Assembly: GCA_009844425.1 (NCBI GenBank)
Contig: VYBN01000017.1
Coordinates: 62,001-126,000, forward strand
Source of the DNA: Gammaproteobacteria bacterium
GTDB taxonomy: Bacteria > Pseudomonadota > Gammaproteobacteria > Steroidobacterales > Foliamicaceae
DNA length: 64,000 nucleotides
Reading direction: 5' to 3'
Numbering within the stretch: position 1 is the stretch's first letter; every line of letters begins with the position of its first letter. The position numbers and the translations under genes were made by a program. This document shows, piece by piece, positions 55,371 through 64,000 of this stretch. The notes under the pieces are model-generated. The model was not told where the DNA came from and did not search any database. It saw only the letters and a program-made list of their open reading frames with translations.

Positions 55371-55904
55371 CTAAGCCGCGGAACGAACGCCCAGAAGTTC
55401 GACTTCGAAAATCAGGGTCGCGCCGGGACCGATGACCGGTCCGGACCCGCTGTCGCCGTAAGCAAGCTCCGGCGGGATGTAGAGCATCCACTTGTCGCCG
55501 ACCCGCATGAGCTGCAGGGCTTCCACCCAGCCCGCGATCAGGCGGTTGGCCGGGAATTCCGCCGGCTGGCCGCGCTGCACGGAACTGTCGAAGACGGTCC
55601 CGTCAATCAGCGTGCCGGTGTAATGCACCGTTACCAGGTCGGTGGGTGCGGGACTCGCTCCGTCACCGGAAACCAGAATTTCGTACTGGAGACCGGAGTC
55701 GGTCGTGGTTACTTCTTCGCGGGCGCCGTTGCGCTCCAGAAAGTCTTGTCCCGGGTCGGTCATGACAATGTTCTCCTCGCTCCGCGGAGCAGTTTGCGGC
55801 GCTTGCGCCTCTTCCGGCGCCTCCCGCGGCGACTCGCAGCCCCAGAAGAGGAGCATGCCGCACAGGCAAAGGACTTGCGCCAACGGCGCCGATATTCGAT
55901 TCAT
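55371..55904 (-). CDS. FKBP-type peptidyl-prolyl isomerase, lipoprotein
   Basis: 177 residues. Signal peptide with lipobox LLFWGC, a low-complexity linker rich in Ala, Pro and Glu, then one FKBP domain: VTVHYTGTLIDGTVFDSSVQ, the FPANRLIAGWVEALQLMRVG segment and PPELAYGDSGSGPVIGPGAT with LIFEVELLGV. Cis-trans proline isomerase or chaperone, anchored in the envelope by lipidation. Convergent with the BtuF-like gene and divergent from the TonB receptor gene. Confidence 0.92.
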   Translation of the reverse strand: MNRISAPLAQVLCLCGMLLFWGCESPREAPEEAQAPQTAPRSEENIVMTDPGQDFLERNGAREEVTTTDSGLQYEILVSGDGASPAPTDLVTVHYTGTLIDGTVFDSSVQRGQPAEFPANRLIAGWVEALQLMRVGDKWMLYIPPELAYGDSGSGPVIGPGATLIFEVELLGVRSAA

Positions 55905-56030
55905 AGAGTGACCAGCGTTCTGACTTGCGGGAAAAGGAACAGCATTTCGCGGCTTATTTGCCGGCAGCGCTCATCATACGTGCATTAGACTTTGAACGAA
56001 ACTCGGCACTGTCCGGGACTGTGGGGGAAC

Positions 56031-59021
56031 ATGAATTGGCGGAAACGAACAACGGGACTTGCCGCGACAGCCGTATTGCATTCCCTGGCCGCACAACTGC
56101 CGGCCGCCGCCCAGGAGACCGGGGAGGCACCCGGAGCGATCGAGGAGATCGTCGTGGTCGGCACCGCGATACGCGGCACGCCCATCGACGCGCCGCACGC
56201 GGTAAGCGTGGTTGACCGCGAAGCGCTGGAGCAGCAGGGCGCACCGCTGATGGTTGATCTGTTCAAGCACCTGGGGGCCAGTAACGGCGTCGTGGGGGAG
56301 CGCTCGGGCTGGTACAACACCAGTTTGCCGGCAGCGGTCCTGGAGAGCGTTTCCAACGTCAACCTGCGTGGCCTGGGCGCATCGCGGTCGCTGGTCCTGT
56401 TCAACGGGAGCCGGCAGACTTATCTGCCCGCGCGCTTGATCGGCGGACGGTTCGTGGACCTGGGCGTTCTGCCCGCCATCGCCATCGGCCGTATCGAAGT
56501 GCTGAAGGAAGGCGCCAGCGCCATCTACGGCTCGGACGCCGTGGGCGGTATCGCCAATTTCGTCACCCGCGGCGATTTCGTGGGCCTGGAAGTCATTGCT
56601 TCCTACGACAGCTACGAGAGCGCCAGCGACCAGATGGCGGGAGTGATCTGGGGCGCCGCCGTGGGCGAGGCCAACTTCGTCATTTCGGTCGAGCACGAGC
56701 GGCGGGGCGAGCTGGAAGCAGAGGACCGCGACTGGGCGCTGCGTCCGCTGGTGGACCCCTGGAGGGCCGGCTGGTCGAGCGTCGGCAATCCCGGTTATTT
56801 CTGGTTCCCCGAGGGAATCGATACCGCCACCACCCCCAGGGAACAGGTCATCGACACGCTCAAGGCGGTCCAGTGGAGCGGCAAGACCGATCCCATGTGC
56901 AACGAACTGAACGGTTACCCGGAAAACCCGGCGGTCGATCCGTTTTACTGCATCTTCAACTACCAGCCGTTCGACAACCTGATCGAGGAACTGAAGTTCA
57001 CGCGGGTCTTTGCCGAATTGAACGGTCCCCTGGGGACGAATGCCGATTACCACGTCGAAGCGCTGTGGTCGGAAGCGGTCATGCCGAAGTGGCAGACACA
57101 GCCTTCCCATCCCCCGTTTCCCCTGCTGCATCGCGGCGTAATGGAAATTGCTCCCGATCATCCCAACCGGGTGGCCTTCTGCGCAAACGAGGAATTCAGC
57201 CGCGACTTTCGCGCCGAGTGCATGGGCAGCGAGAACTGGTACTGGCGGGGCCGTCCCTTCGGCAACGGCGATCCGGCCCGGACGGACCGGCGCGATACGA
57301 GCACCTGGCGCGTGGCCGGAAGCCTGGAGGGATCGTTCGCCGGCCTCGGCGGCCGCGGAACCTTCTACGACCTCGGGCTTTCCTGGTCCGGCAGCAAGGG
57401 CAACGTCTCGATACCTGCCATTCTCACCGAGCGGCTGTTCCTGGCGTTTCGCGGCTACGGCGGTCCGGATTGTGGTGTAGGCGTGGTGCCTGACGCAACG
57501 TTGGGCCCCGGAATGCGGCTGGAAGACACACAGAAGGCGCCCGGCACGGGCGGCTGCCAGTATTACAACCCGTTCAGCAGCGCGAGCCAGTTCTCTTCCT
57601 TGCCGGGAGCGCCGTTCTACGACACGCCCAACCCTCACTACGATCCCGCCCAGGCAAACTCCCCCGAACTGTTCGCATGGATGAACAGCGTTTCCGATCT
57701 GGACAGCGAGACCACGATGCTGGTTGCGGATGCGACCGTCAGCGGGAACTGGCTGAGCGACGTGCTGGGATACGCCGCGGGCTATCAGTTCCGGCGATTC
57801 AACGCGCAGGGCAATCCCAACCCGCACGGGAACCTGAGCATCAATCCCTGCGCGGCGCTGGGCGACAGGAGCTGCCTGACCGGCAATTTCGGCCCGTTCA
57901 CCTTCATCAACGCCTACAACCCGTACCACGAAGACCAGACCGTGCATCGCGTCTTCGCCGAGTTGGCGATCAACTTCAGCGACCGGCTGGACGTCCAGGT
58001 CGCGGCGAACTACGAGCGGTACGACGAGGCCGACAGCATCGACCCGAAGCTCGCGGTGCGCTGGCGACTGAGCGACGCGGTGACGTTGCGGGGGTCGGTC
58101 CAGACCACCTTCCGGACGCCCTCGGTGGACGACCTTCTCCAGGAAGTGCCGCTTACCGTCACCAATTACATCAGCCAGGTCGGCGCCTGGATCCCGGTGG
58201 ACATCTACGGCGATCCCTCGCTGGAGCCCGAGAGCGCGTTTACCTGGAACCTGGGGTTCGTTTTCTTCCTGGAATCCGGCATCGAGATGACCCTGGATTA
58301 CTGGAACTACGACTTCAAGGACGTTATCGGCGGCCTGCCGCACGACACGATCGACGACCTGTACGCCGATCCCGCCACCTCTCATCAGGTGCTGCACTAC
58401 ATCTACTGCGCCGACGGCCGGGCGGACACGCTGTCGCAACCCTGCGGCTCCAGGTCCATAACGCGCGTGGAGGTGCCCCTGGTCAACTGGCCCGGCGTCA
58501 AGACTTCGGGCATCGACTGGGAGGCACGCGGCTCCTTCGATGTCGGCCCCGGAGTGCTGGATGCCGGCATCAACGGCACCTACACGCTGGAGTACGACAT
58601 TCGCGCCCTGTACCTGGAGGATTTTCTGATTCAGGACTTCCTCGCCGCGGCGGGCAGGCTGAACTTCGGAAATCCGCTGGCAGTGCCCATTCCCGACTGG
58701 AAAGGCCAGGCATTTCTCGCCTACCACTGGAACGACTACAGCCTGTCAACTTACGTGAACCACGTGTCTTCCTACAAGGACGACGGCGCGCACGACGGCT
58801 ACGGCGGCGTGCCGGTCGAGAGCTTTACGGTGGACAGCTTCACGACCGTGGACCTGAGCTTGCAGTGGCGCCTGCCGCGCTACGGGCTGAACCTGACGCT
58901 TTCGGCCCTGAATCTCACCGACGAAGACCCTCCCTTCGCCAACGTGGAGCACGCCTACGACGGCATGACCCATAACCCCAAGGGCCGGCGCCTGAAGCTG
59001 ATCCTTCGCTACACCCCGTGA
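56031..59021 (+). CDS. TonB-dependent outer-membrane receptor
   Basis: 996 residues from an ATG with GGGGGAAC upstream. Signal peptide (GLAATAVLHSLAAQLPAAAQ), TonB box region IEEIVVVGTAIRGTP, and plug with VVDREALEQQGAPLMVDLFK, NLRGLGASRSLVLFNG and IGRIEVLKEGASAIYGSDAV. A long beta-barrel ends with RLKLILRYTP, though the last residue is not aromatic. Resembles the large TonB receptor family of gammaproteobacteria. Ligand is not shown by sequence; the adjacent DUF6580-like and BtuF-like genes make cobalamin a candidate and the nearby feo genes iron. Confidence 0.88.
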   Translation: MNWRKRTTGLAATAVLHSLAAQLPAAAQETGEAPGAIEEIVVVGTAIRGTPIDAPHAVSVVDREALEQQGAPLMVDLFKHLGASNGVVGERSGWYNTSLPAAVLESVSNVNLRGLGASRSLVLFNGSRQTYLPARLIGGRFVDLGVLPAIAIGRIEVLKEGASAIYGSDAVGGIANFVTRGDFVGLEVIASYDSYESASDQMAGVIWGAAVGEANFVISVEHERRGELEAEDRDWALRPLVDPWRAGWSSVGNPGYFWFPEGIDTATTPREQVIDTLKAVQWSGKTDPMCNELNGYPENPAVDPFYCIFNYQPFDNLIEELKFTRVFAELNGPLGTNADYHVEALWSEAVMPKWQTQPSHPPFPLLHRGVMEIAPDHPNRVAFCANEEFSRDFRAECMGSENWYWRGRPFGNGDPARTDRRDTSTWRVAGSLEGSFAGLGGRGTFYDLGLSWSGSKGNVSIPAILTERLFLAFRGYGGPDCGVGVVPDATLGPGMRLEDTQKAPGTGGCQYYNPFSSASQFSSLPGAPFYDTPNPHYDPAQANSPELFAWMNSVSDLDSETTMLVADATVSGNWLSDVLGYAAGYQFRRFNAQGNPNPHGNLSINPCAALGDRSCLTGNFGPFTFINAYNPYHEDQTVHRVFAELAINFSDRLDVQVAANYERYDEADSIDPKLAVRWRLSDAVTLRGSVQTTFRTPSVDDLLQEVPLTVTNYISQVGAWIPVDIYGDPSLEPESAFTWNLGFVFFLESGIEMTLDYWNYDFKDVIGGLPHDTIDDLYADPATSHQVLHYIYCADGRADTLSQPCGSRSITRVEVPLVNWPGVKTSGIDWEARGSFDVGPGVLDAGINGTYTLEYDIRALYLEDFLIQDFLAAAGRLNFGNPLAVPIPDWKGQAFLAYHWNDYSLSTYVNHVSSYKDDGAHDGYGGVPVESFTVDSFTTVDLSLQWRLPRYGLNLTLSALNLTDEDPPFANVEHAYDGMTHNPKGRRLKLILRYTP

Positions 59022-59034
59022 CTGCGCCTGGGCG

Positions 59035-59074
59035 GGAGGGCGTCCCGCCCTCCGGGAAGGCGAGACGCCTTCCC
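59035..59074. repeat. GC-rich palindromic repeat, copy D (two perfect hairpins)
   Basis: GGAGGGCG-TCC-CGCCCTCC is followed at once by GGGAAGGCG-AGA-CGCCTTCCC. It lies between the convergent TonB receptor gene and the feo operon, where it could also end transcription from both sides. The clearest copy of the family. Confidence 0.6.
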
Positions 59075-59083
59075 ACCCGGGGG

Positions 59084-59233
59084 CTATCGGCGGCGGCCGA
59101 TCTCGTCCGGCGAAACGCTGGCCTCGCCGGACTGCTTCCTGCGGCGCCGGGCGCGTATCCTCCGGAATATGAAGGCGTCGGCGATCAGCGCCACGATCAA
59201 CAGCGCCAACGCTTCCTGCAGGCCCACGGTCAC
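59084..59233 (-). CDS. Small single-pass membrane protein coupled to feoB
   Basis: 49 residues: one helix LQEALALLIVALIADAFIF, then a very basic stretch (RRIRARRRRKQ) and a short polar tail. The GTG start shares a GTGA with the feoB stop, so it is translationally coupled. Position and size are those of FeoC or of the Cys-containing FeoB-associated small proteins, yet it has no cysteine and no winged helix. A regulatory or assembly partner of FeoB is inferred. Confidence 0.6.
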   Translation of the reverse strand: MTVGLQEALALLIVALIADAFIFRRIRARRRRKQSGEASVSPDEIGRRR

Positions 59234-61392
59234 GACGCCAACCGGTAGGTAAGCATGCCGGCCAGCCAGGCCAAGCCGGACATGTAAATCCAGGCTCCCG
59301 CGGCCCATCGCCAGCTGTTCGTTTCCCTGCCTATGACCGCGACCGTCGAAACGCATTGCAGGGCAAAGGCGTAGAAGACCAGGAGCCCCAGCGCCATGGC
59401 CAGGGTAAACACAGGGCGTCCGTCCGGCCATCGCGACGCCCGCAATCGCTCCCTCAGGCCGACGCTGCCTTCGGCCTCGGAGCCGAGCGCATAGACAGTT
59501 CCCATCACGCCGATCACGACCTCGCGCGCCGGAAATCCCGCCACCACGGAGGCCGATACCCGCCAGTCCCATCCCAGCGGCCTGAAGACCGGTTCAATGG
59601 TCTTGCCCATGCGGCCCAGCAGGCTGTATTCCAGTTGGGCCGCTCGCTCTTCCGCGTCGAGACGGCTAAGCCGGGCTTGCAGCTCAGCCGGCTCTTGCGC
59701 CAACTCGGAAACTTCCGCGCGCCGGTCTGCGAAGTCGTTCGCAATCAGGTCCGAACGCGGGAAGTATCCGAGCGCCCAGATCATTACGCAGGCCGCCGCA
59801 ATAACGGTTCCCGCCCGGGTGAGGAACACCCGCACCTTTGCCGTCAGCTTGAGCGCGAGAACCCGTGCGTTCGGCCACCGGAACGGCGGCATTTCCATGA
59901 AGAACGAAGCGCCCGCGCCACGCAATGCAATGCGCCGCGTAAGAAACGCGCTTACGGCTCCGCCGGCGATTCCCAGCAGGTACAGACCCAGCAGGATCAG
60001 GCCGTGGCGATTGATCCATCCGTTCAGATAGTAGGCGGGCGGCACGAAGCCGGATATGAGCAGCGCATAGACCGGCAGGCGGGCCGAACAGGTCATCAGG
60101 GGAATCGCCACGATGGTCGCGAGCCGTGCCCGGCGATCTCCGACCACCCGCGTGGCCATGATGGCGGGCACCGCGCAGGCGAAGCCGGAGAGAAGCGGGA
60201 TGAACGATTGTCCCGACAGCCCGCAGATTCTCAGCAGCCGGTCCATCAGAAACGAAGCCCGCGCCATGTAGCCGCAGTCTTCGAGGAAGAGAACCAGGGC
60301 AAACAGGAACACGATCTGCGGAACGAAGACGACTACCGCACCCACGCCGGACCACAAGCCGTCGATCAGCAGGCTGGAGAGGGCGCCTGCCGGCAGTGTC
60401 GCGAGGGCCAGGGCGCCCACCTCTTCGAAGAATGCGCTGATTGCGTCCATCAGCGGCGTGGCCCATGCGAACACCGCCTGAAACACCGCGCTCATCACGG
60501 CAAGAAACACGATGGGCCCGGAAACGGGATGGCTTACCAGGCGCTCCAGCCGGCCGGTCCGAGCCAGACCGCCCGGGGAATCGGTCGCTCCGGCCCGCGC
60601 CAACCACCGGTCCACTACCCGGTAGCGGCGGCGCGCTTCGCAGCTTTGCAGGCTTGCCTCACCGATTTGCCCGCGCAGCCGGCGCCGGGTGGTTTCGAGC
60701 AGGCGCCCGGACTGGTCGCCGCCCGTCAGGATCAGGCGCCGTTCGAACTCGCCCCCGGTGTCGATGATCGCGCGTTCCAGGCACCGAGCTTCAGGCGCCG
60801 GCGTAGCCAGTTCCGTCCGCATTTGCGCGGCCGCCTCCCGCACCTCGGGCATGACCGGAACCGCCGTGGCGTGCGTTCCGGCAATCAGGCGTTCCAGGAC
60901 TGAACGAAGTCCCCGGATTCCCTTTCCCCGGTTGGCCGTTATCGGTACGACCGGGGCGGAAAGCTGTCGCGCGAGGGCCATGGTGTCCAGCACTTCCCCC
61001 TGGCGCTCGGCCACGTCCTGCATGTTCAGCGCGACCGCTACCGGCAGTCCGAGTTCCCGGGCCTGGGAAAAGAGATACAGGCTCCTCCGCAGATTGGTGG
61101 CGTCGGCCACGAGCAGCAGGGCATCCGGCCTCGGGATTCCCTCGGCCATTCCAAGCACGACGTCCAGCGTGATTCCGGATTCCGGCCCGTCCGCGGCCAG
61201 CGAGTAGGTGCCTGGCAGATCCACCAGTTCCACGTCGCGCTTTTCGAGGCGCGCGATACCCGTGATCTTCTCGACGGTTACGCCGGGGTAGTTTCCGGTC
61301 CGTTGCCTGAGACCGGTAAGGCGGTTGAAAACGGTGCTCTTGCCGGTGTTGGGGCAACCCAGGACCGCGACGAGCGGGCGGCGGCGGGGCAT
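59230..61392 (-). CDS. feoB: Ferrous iron transporter FeoB
   Basis: Inner-membrane Fe(II) uptake protein. 720 residues (E. coli 773). N-terminal G domain: VLGCPNTGKSTVFNRLTG, switch region GNYPGVTVEK, DLPGTYSL, NMQD. It is followed by a helical GDI-like region and about ten transmembrane helices with the two Gate motifs (EDCGYMARASFLMDRLLR with LSGQSFIPLLSGFACAVPA, and FPAREVVIGVMGTVYAL). The eight-base gap to feoA indicates an operon. Confidence 0.95.
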   Translation of the reverse strand: MPRRRPLVAVLGCPNTGKSTVFNRLTGLRQRTGNYPGVTVEKITGIARLEKRDVELVDLPGTYSLAADGPESGITLDVVLGMAEGIPRPDALLLVADATNLRRSLYLFSQARELGLPVAVALNMQDVAERQGEVLDTMALARQLSAPVVPITANRGKGIRGLRSVLERLIAGTHATAVPVMPEVREAAAQMRTELATPAPEARCLERAIIDTGGEFERRLILTGGDQSGRLLETTRRRLRGQIGEASLQSCEARRRYRVVDRWLARAGATDSPGGLARTGRLERLVSHPVSGPIVFLAVMSAVFQAVFAWATPLMDAISAFFEEVGALALATLPAGALSSLLIDGLWSGVGAVVVFVPQIVFLFALVLFLEDCGYMARASFLMDRLLRICGLSGQSFIPLLSGFACAVPAIMATRVVGDRRARLATIVAIPLMTCSARLPVYALLISGFVPPAYYLNGWINRHGLILLGLYLLGIAGGAVSAFLTRRIALRGAGASFFMEMPPFRWPNARVLALKLTAKVRVFLTRAGTVIAAACVMIWALGYFPRSDLIANDFADRRAEVSELAQEPAELQARLSRLDAEERAAQLEYSLLGRMGKTIEPVFRPLGWDWRVSASVVAGFPAREVVIGVMGTVYALGSEAEGSVGLRERLRASRWPDGRPVFTLAMALGLLVFYAFALQCVSTVAVIGRETNSWRWAAGAWIYMSGLAWLAGMLTYRLAS

Positions 61393-61400
61393 GGCGGGAC

Positions 61401-61649
61401 TCAGGATTCGTCAGTGGCGGCCACGACGCGAATCATGCGGGACTGATCCCGCCGCAGGCAGACGGGATGGCCGCCGGCGACGATTTCCAGGGGGTCGCCG
61501 CCTATGCCGCGGCGAAGCACCCGGACGCGAACTCCCGGAACCAGGCCCAGCGTCAGGAGCTCGCGGGTGACCCGTCCTTCGCCCCGGACGGCACGGATTT
61601 CACTGCCGCAGCCGTTGGGCAATTCGTCAAGACCGATTTCTCTCGCCAA
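61401..61649 (-). CDS. feoA: Ferrous iron transport protein FeoA
   Basis: 82-residue SH3-like protein required for FeoB function. VTRELLTLGLVPGVRVRVLRRG and GDPLEIVAGGHPVCLRRDQS (the late G-x-x-x-xLR motif) are diagnostic. TTG start. A Fur box lies 43 bp upstream. Confidence 0.9.
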   Translation of the reverse strand: MAREIGLDELPNGCGSEIRAVRGEGRVTRELLTLGLVPGVRVRVLRRGIGGDPLEIVAGGHPVCLRRDQSRMIRVVAATDES

Positions 61650-61691
61650 AGTGATTTAATTGGGGGATAGAGCTTGTTGCGAGTCTAACAT

Positions 61692-61711
61692 AAATGAGAA
61701 TCATTATTATT
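61692..61711. promoter_or_regulatory. Fur box in the feoA / DUF1820 intergenic region
   Basis: AAATGAGAATCATTATTATT closely matches the Fur consensus GATAATGATAATCATTATC and is AT-rich in GC-rich DNA. It sits 43 bp upstream of feoA on its coding strand, which predicts iron-repressed expression of feoAB and the small third gene. It could also reach the divergent DUF1820 gene, 58 bp away. Confidence 0.82.
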
Positions 61712-61769
61712 CGTCTTGAATTACCATCTTCAGTCGCCAGGGTTCGAACCGTTATAATTGCCCCCGATC

Positions 61770-62105
61770 ATGGCGGCCAAGCCCCTTTATCGCATCAGCT
61801 TCCTGAACCAGGGCAAGGTCTACGAAATGTACGCCCGCGGGGTTTCCCAGGGCGGCATGTTCGGGTTCGTCGAAGTGGACGGACTGGAGTTCGGGAAGCG
61901 CACGTCGCTGGTCGTGGACCCGGGCGAGGAGAAGATCAAATCCGAATTCTCCGGTGTGCGCCGCACCTATATTCCCATGCATTGCGTTTTGCGCATTGAT
62001 GAAGTGGAGAAGCGCGGCGTGAGCAAGATTTCGTCCGCCGAGGAGAGCAACGTGACGCAGTTTCCCGCGCCCTTGTATGCCCCCGGCGGAACCGGTTCCG
62101 AGTAG
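61770..62105 (+). CDS. DUF1820 family protein
   Basis: 111 residues. KPLYRISFLNQGKVYEMYAR, GGMFGFVEVDGLEFGKRTSL and VDPGEEKIKSEFSGVRRTYI (the last two separated by a short loop) match the DUF1820 family, widespread in gammaproteobacteria, with no known activity. The ATG is preferred to a TTG four codons upstream. Divergent from feoA. Confidence 0.85.
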   Translation: MAAKPLYRISFLNQGKVYEMYARGVSQGGMFGFVEVDGLEFGKRTSLVVDPGEEKIKSEFSGVRRTYIPMHCVLRIDEVEKRGVSKISSAEESNVTQFPAPLYAPGGTGSE

Positions 62106-62115
62106 GCCATAGGGG

Positions 62116-64000
62116 ATGCTGGCGCTTCCAGGTTCCGGCGCACTATCCCCGTTCCGACGCAAGCAACTCCTGAGCCGTTTGCGGGCACGGGAACCGGGCG
62201 TCCGGGAAGTAGGCGCCAGTTTCCTTCACCTGGTCAGCATCGATCCGCAGCCGCAGGGCGCCGAGCTGGACCGACTCCGGGATCTGCTGAATTACGGGCC
62301 GGACTGGCCGCAGCCGGCATTCGACGGCCGGGAAGAGGTTCTTCTCGCATTGCCCCGGCGCGGCAGCATTTCGCCCTGGTCCACAAAGGCCAGCGAGATC
62401 GCACGCTTGTGCGGATTTCCGGATACGCAGCGAATCGAACGCGCCGTGCGCTTCCGGATAGCCGCTTCTGCGCCGCTGGGCCGGGAGGCTCGCGCCGAGC
62501 TGTTCGACCGCATGACCCAGGACCTGTTGCCCGAGGGCCTTCCGCTGGACGAACTGTTCGCCCCGGAAGCTCCCCGGCGGCCGGAAACTGTCCCCCTGCT
62601 TTCGGAGGGCCGCGAGGCGCTGGAACGGGCCAACCGGGAGATGGCCCTGGCCTTGTCGCCGGAGGAGATTGCCTATCTGGAAGCGGGCTTTGGCGGGCTG
62701 GGACGCGACCCGACCGACACCGAATTGATGATGTTCGCGCAGGTCAACTCCGAGCACTGCCGACACAAGATTTTCAATGCCGACTGGTGGGATGGAGAGC
62801 AGCGGCTCGAGCATTCGCTGTTCGATCTCATCCGCCTGACGTCGGCGCGCAGCCCGGAGGGCTTGCTGTCGGCGTACGTCGATAACGCCGCGGTCATCTC
62901 GGGTGGCCCGGCCCGGCGTCTGTTCGTGAACGGCTCCGGGCACGAATACACCGTCGTTGACGAGCCGGCGCATACCTGCATCAAGGTCGAGACCCACAAC
63001 CATCCCACGGCGATTTCGCCTTTCCCCGGCGCCGCGACGGGGGCGGGGGGCGAGATTCGTGACGGCGCGGCCACGGGACGCGGCGCGCGGCCCAAGGCTG
63101 GTATGACCGGATTTACGGTTTCCGATCTCAGGGTTCCCGGCGCGGTCCGGCCCTGGGAGAACCGAATAGAGCGGCCCGGACGGCTGGCTTCTCCCCTGCA
63201 GATCATGCTGGAAGCGCCGATCGGGGCGGCGTCCTTCAACAACGAGTTCGGCCGGCCCGCGGTATCGGGGTATTTCCGTTGTTTCGAACAGGAAGGCGCG
63301 CGGCACTGGGGTTATCACAAGCCGATCATGATCGCCGGCGGGGTGAGCGCGGTTCGCGACCCCGACGTCCACAAACTCAAGTCGCCGCCGGACACGCTGG
63401 TTGTGGTCCTGGGGGGACCGGCCATGCGGATCGGCGTGGGCGGCGGTTCCGCTTCCTCCAGGGGCAGCGGCGCCGACCACGAGGAACTCGACTACGCATC
63501 GGTGCAGCGCGGCAACGCCGAAATGCAGCGGCGCGCGCAGGAGGTCATCGACCGCTGTTGCGAACTAGGCCTTGCGGAGGAGGGCGAGAACCCGATCCTC
63601 GGCATCCATGACGTGGGGGCCGGGGGGCTGTCCAACGCGATTCCGGAGTTGCTGCACGACAGCGGAAGGGGCGCGGACCTTGCCTATGCCGCCATTCCAA
63701 GCGCCGACCCGGGCATGTCGCCGCTGGAAACCTGGTGCAACGAGGCGCAGGAACGCTACATGCTGGCCGTGGATGGGGCGCGGCTCGAGGAATTCGAGGC
63801 CCTGTGCCAGCGTGAGCGCTGTCCCTGGTCGCTGCTCGGCCGGATGGACGACAACGGCCGAATACGGCTGCTGCGCGATCCGGGCCAGCCGCCGGTGGAC
63901 ATGCCGCTCGACCTGCTGTTCGGCGGAGCGTCCGGCATGACCATGCGCCTGTCGGAACATCGCACGCATACGGACTCCCTGGAACTGGACGGTATCGATC
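62116..64000 (+). CDS. purL: Phosphoribosylformylglycinamidine synthase, N-terminal half (runs off the window)
   Basis: Fourth step of purine synthesis: FGAR to FGAM with glutamine and ATP. The visible 628 codons are open to the window end. The E. coli-like long PurL (about 1295 residues) is indicated by the PurS-like N-terminal domain, the linker ([20 protein letters not shown]), the first AIRS-type ATPase domain [20 protein letters not shown] with [20 protein letters not shown], and the [15 protein letters not shown] segment. ATG with AGGGG just upstream. Confidence 0.93.
   Translation, partial: MLALPGSGALSPFRRKQLLSRLRAREPGVREVGASFLHLVSIDPQPQGAELDRLRDLLNYGPDWPQPAFDGREEVLLALPRRGSISPWSTKASEIARLCGFPDTQRIERAVRFRIAASAPLGREARAELFDRMTQDLLPEGLPLDELFAPEAPRRPETVPLLSEGREALERANREMALALSPEEIAYLEAGFGGLGRDPTDTELMMFAQVNSEHCRHKIFNADWWDGEQRLEHSLFDLIRLTSARSPEGLLSAYVDNAAVISGGPARRLFVNGSGHEYTVVDEPAHTCIKVETHNHPTAISPFPGAATGAGGEIRDGAATGRGARPKAGMTGFTVSDLRVPGAVRPWENRIERPGRLASPLQIMLEAPIGAASFNNEFGRPAVSGYFRCFEQEGARHWGYHKPIMIAGGVSAVRDPDVHKLKSPPDTLVVVLGGPAMRIGVGGGSASSRGSGADHEELDYASVQRGNAEMQRRAQEVIDRCCELGLAEEGENPILGIHDVGAGGLSNAIPELLHDSGRGADLAYAAIPSADPGMSPLETWCNEAQERYMLAVDGARLEEFEALCQRERCPWSLLGRMDDNGRIRLLRDPGQPPVDMPLDLLFGGASGMTMRLSEHRTHTDSLELDGID

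Noticed and set aside
55905-56030. Possible cobalamin riboswitch before the TonB receptor
   Set aside because: Only about 126 bp is available and no B12-box sequence was found.
55974-58727. 917-codon minus-strand frame opposite the TonB receptor
   Set aside because: Mirror frame of a GC-rich gene; low-complexity, histidine/glutamine/valine-biased product with no recognisable domain.
59356-60903. 515-codon plus-strand frame opposite feoB
   Set aside because: Shadow of feoB; composition typical of antisense frames.

Overview
The window is a 64 kb stretch of a GC-rich (by eye well over 60% G+C) bacterial chromosome. Gene order points to a gammaproteobacterium. serA-aroA-cmk-rpsA-ihfB-lapAB, queA-tgt-yajC-secDF, iscA-ndk-rlmN-pilW-rodZ-hisS-yfgM-bamB-der, and guaBA-tadA all follow gammaproteobacterial order. 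No rRNA, CRISPR array, prophage or complete insertion sequence was seen. The species cannot be named from the sequence; an uncultured, possibly marine or host-associated lineage is a guess only.

Layout. 1-6.8 kb: amino-acid, nucleotide and translation operon (serA end, aroA with a probable CTG start, cmk, rpsA, ihfB, lapA, lapB, a ComEA-like protein) closed by a strong terminator. 6.9-11.6 kb: MscS-type channel, then an accessory patch ending at tRNA-Asn. The patch holds a broken HAD phosphatase, orphan or partial toxin-antitoxin genes (Phd-, HicB-, HigA-type), one apparently complete toxin-antitoxin pair (DUF4258 plus HTH protein) with a palindromic operator, a GIY-YIG protein and a 20-bp direct repeat. 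11.6-21.4 kb: aspartate aminotransferase, uvrB, a DsbC-like protein, fdxA, Nudix, tRNA-Leu, an ECF sigma/anti-sigma/PDZ cassette, queA and tgt. 21.5-36.5 kb: yajC-secD-secF, suhB, a thiol-dioxygenase-like cupin, and the iscA-to-der housekeeping cluster led by an unusual cysteine desulfurase with a degenerate IscU-like tail. 36.5-43.2 kb: guaB, guaA, tadA and a three-gene ABC efflux system. 43.2-53.7 kb: tRNA-Ser followed by an accessory region with decayed transposase and GNAT sequence, an Ada/Ogt repair protein, a PLP decarboxylase, a lower-GC Abi-alpha type gene, VOC, MFS and rhodanese genes, and a lone HMG-CoA-synthase-like gene. 53.8-64 kb: a putative cobalamin-uptake set (DUF6580-like membrane protein, BtuF-like protein, TonB-dependent receptor), an FKBP lipoprotein, Fur-controlled feoAB with a tiny third gene, a DUF1820 protein and the start of purL.

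Most housekeeping genes are translationally coupled through ATGA or GTGA overlaps. The strongest candidates for undescribed biology are: (i) the IscS fusion whose IscU-like domain has lost every recognisable cluster ligand; (ii) the missing ispG between rodZ and hisS, together with an HMG-CoA-synthase-like gene elsewhere in the window; (iii) the 49-codon membrane protein coupled to feoB; (iv) GC-rich palindromic repeats, one of which sits inside the anti-sigma reading frame.
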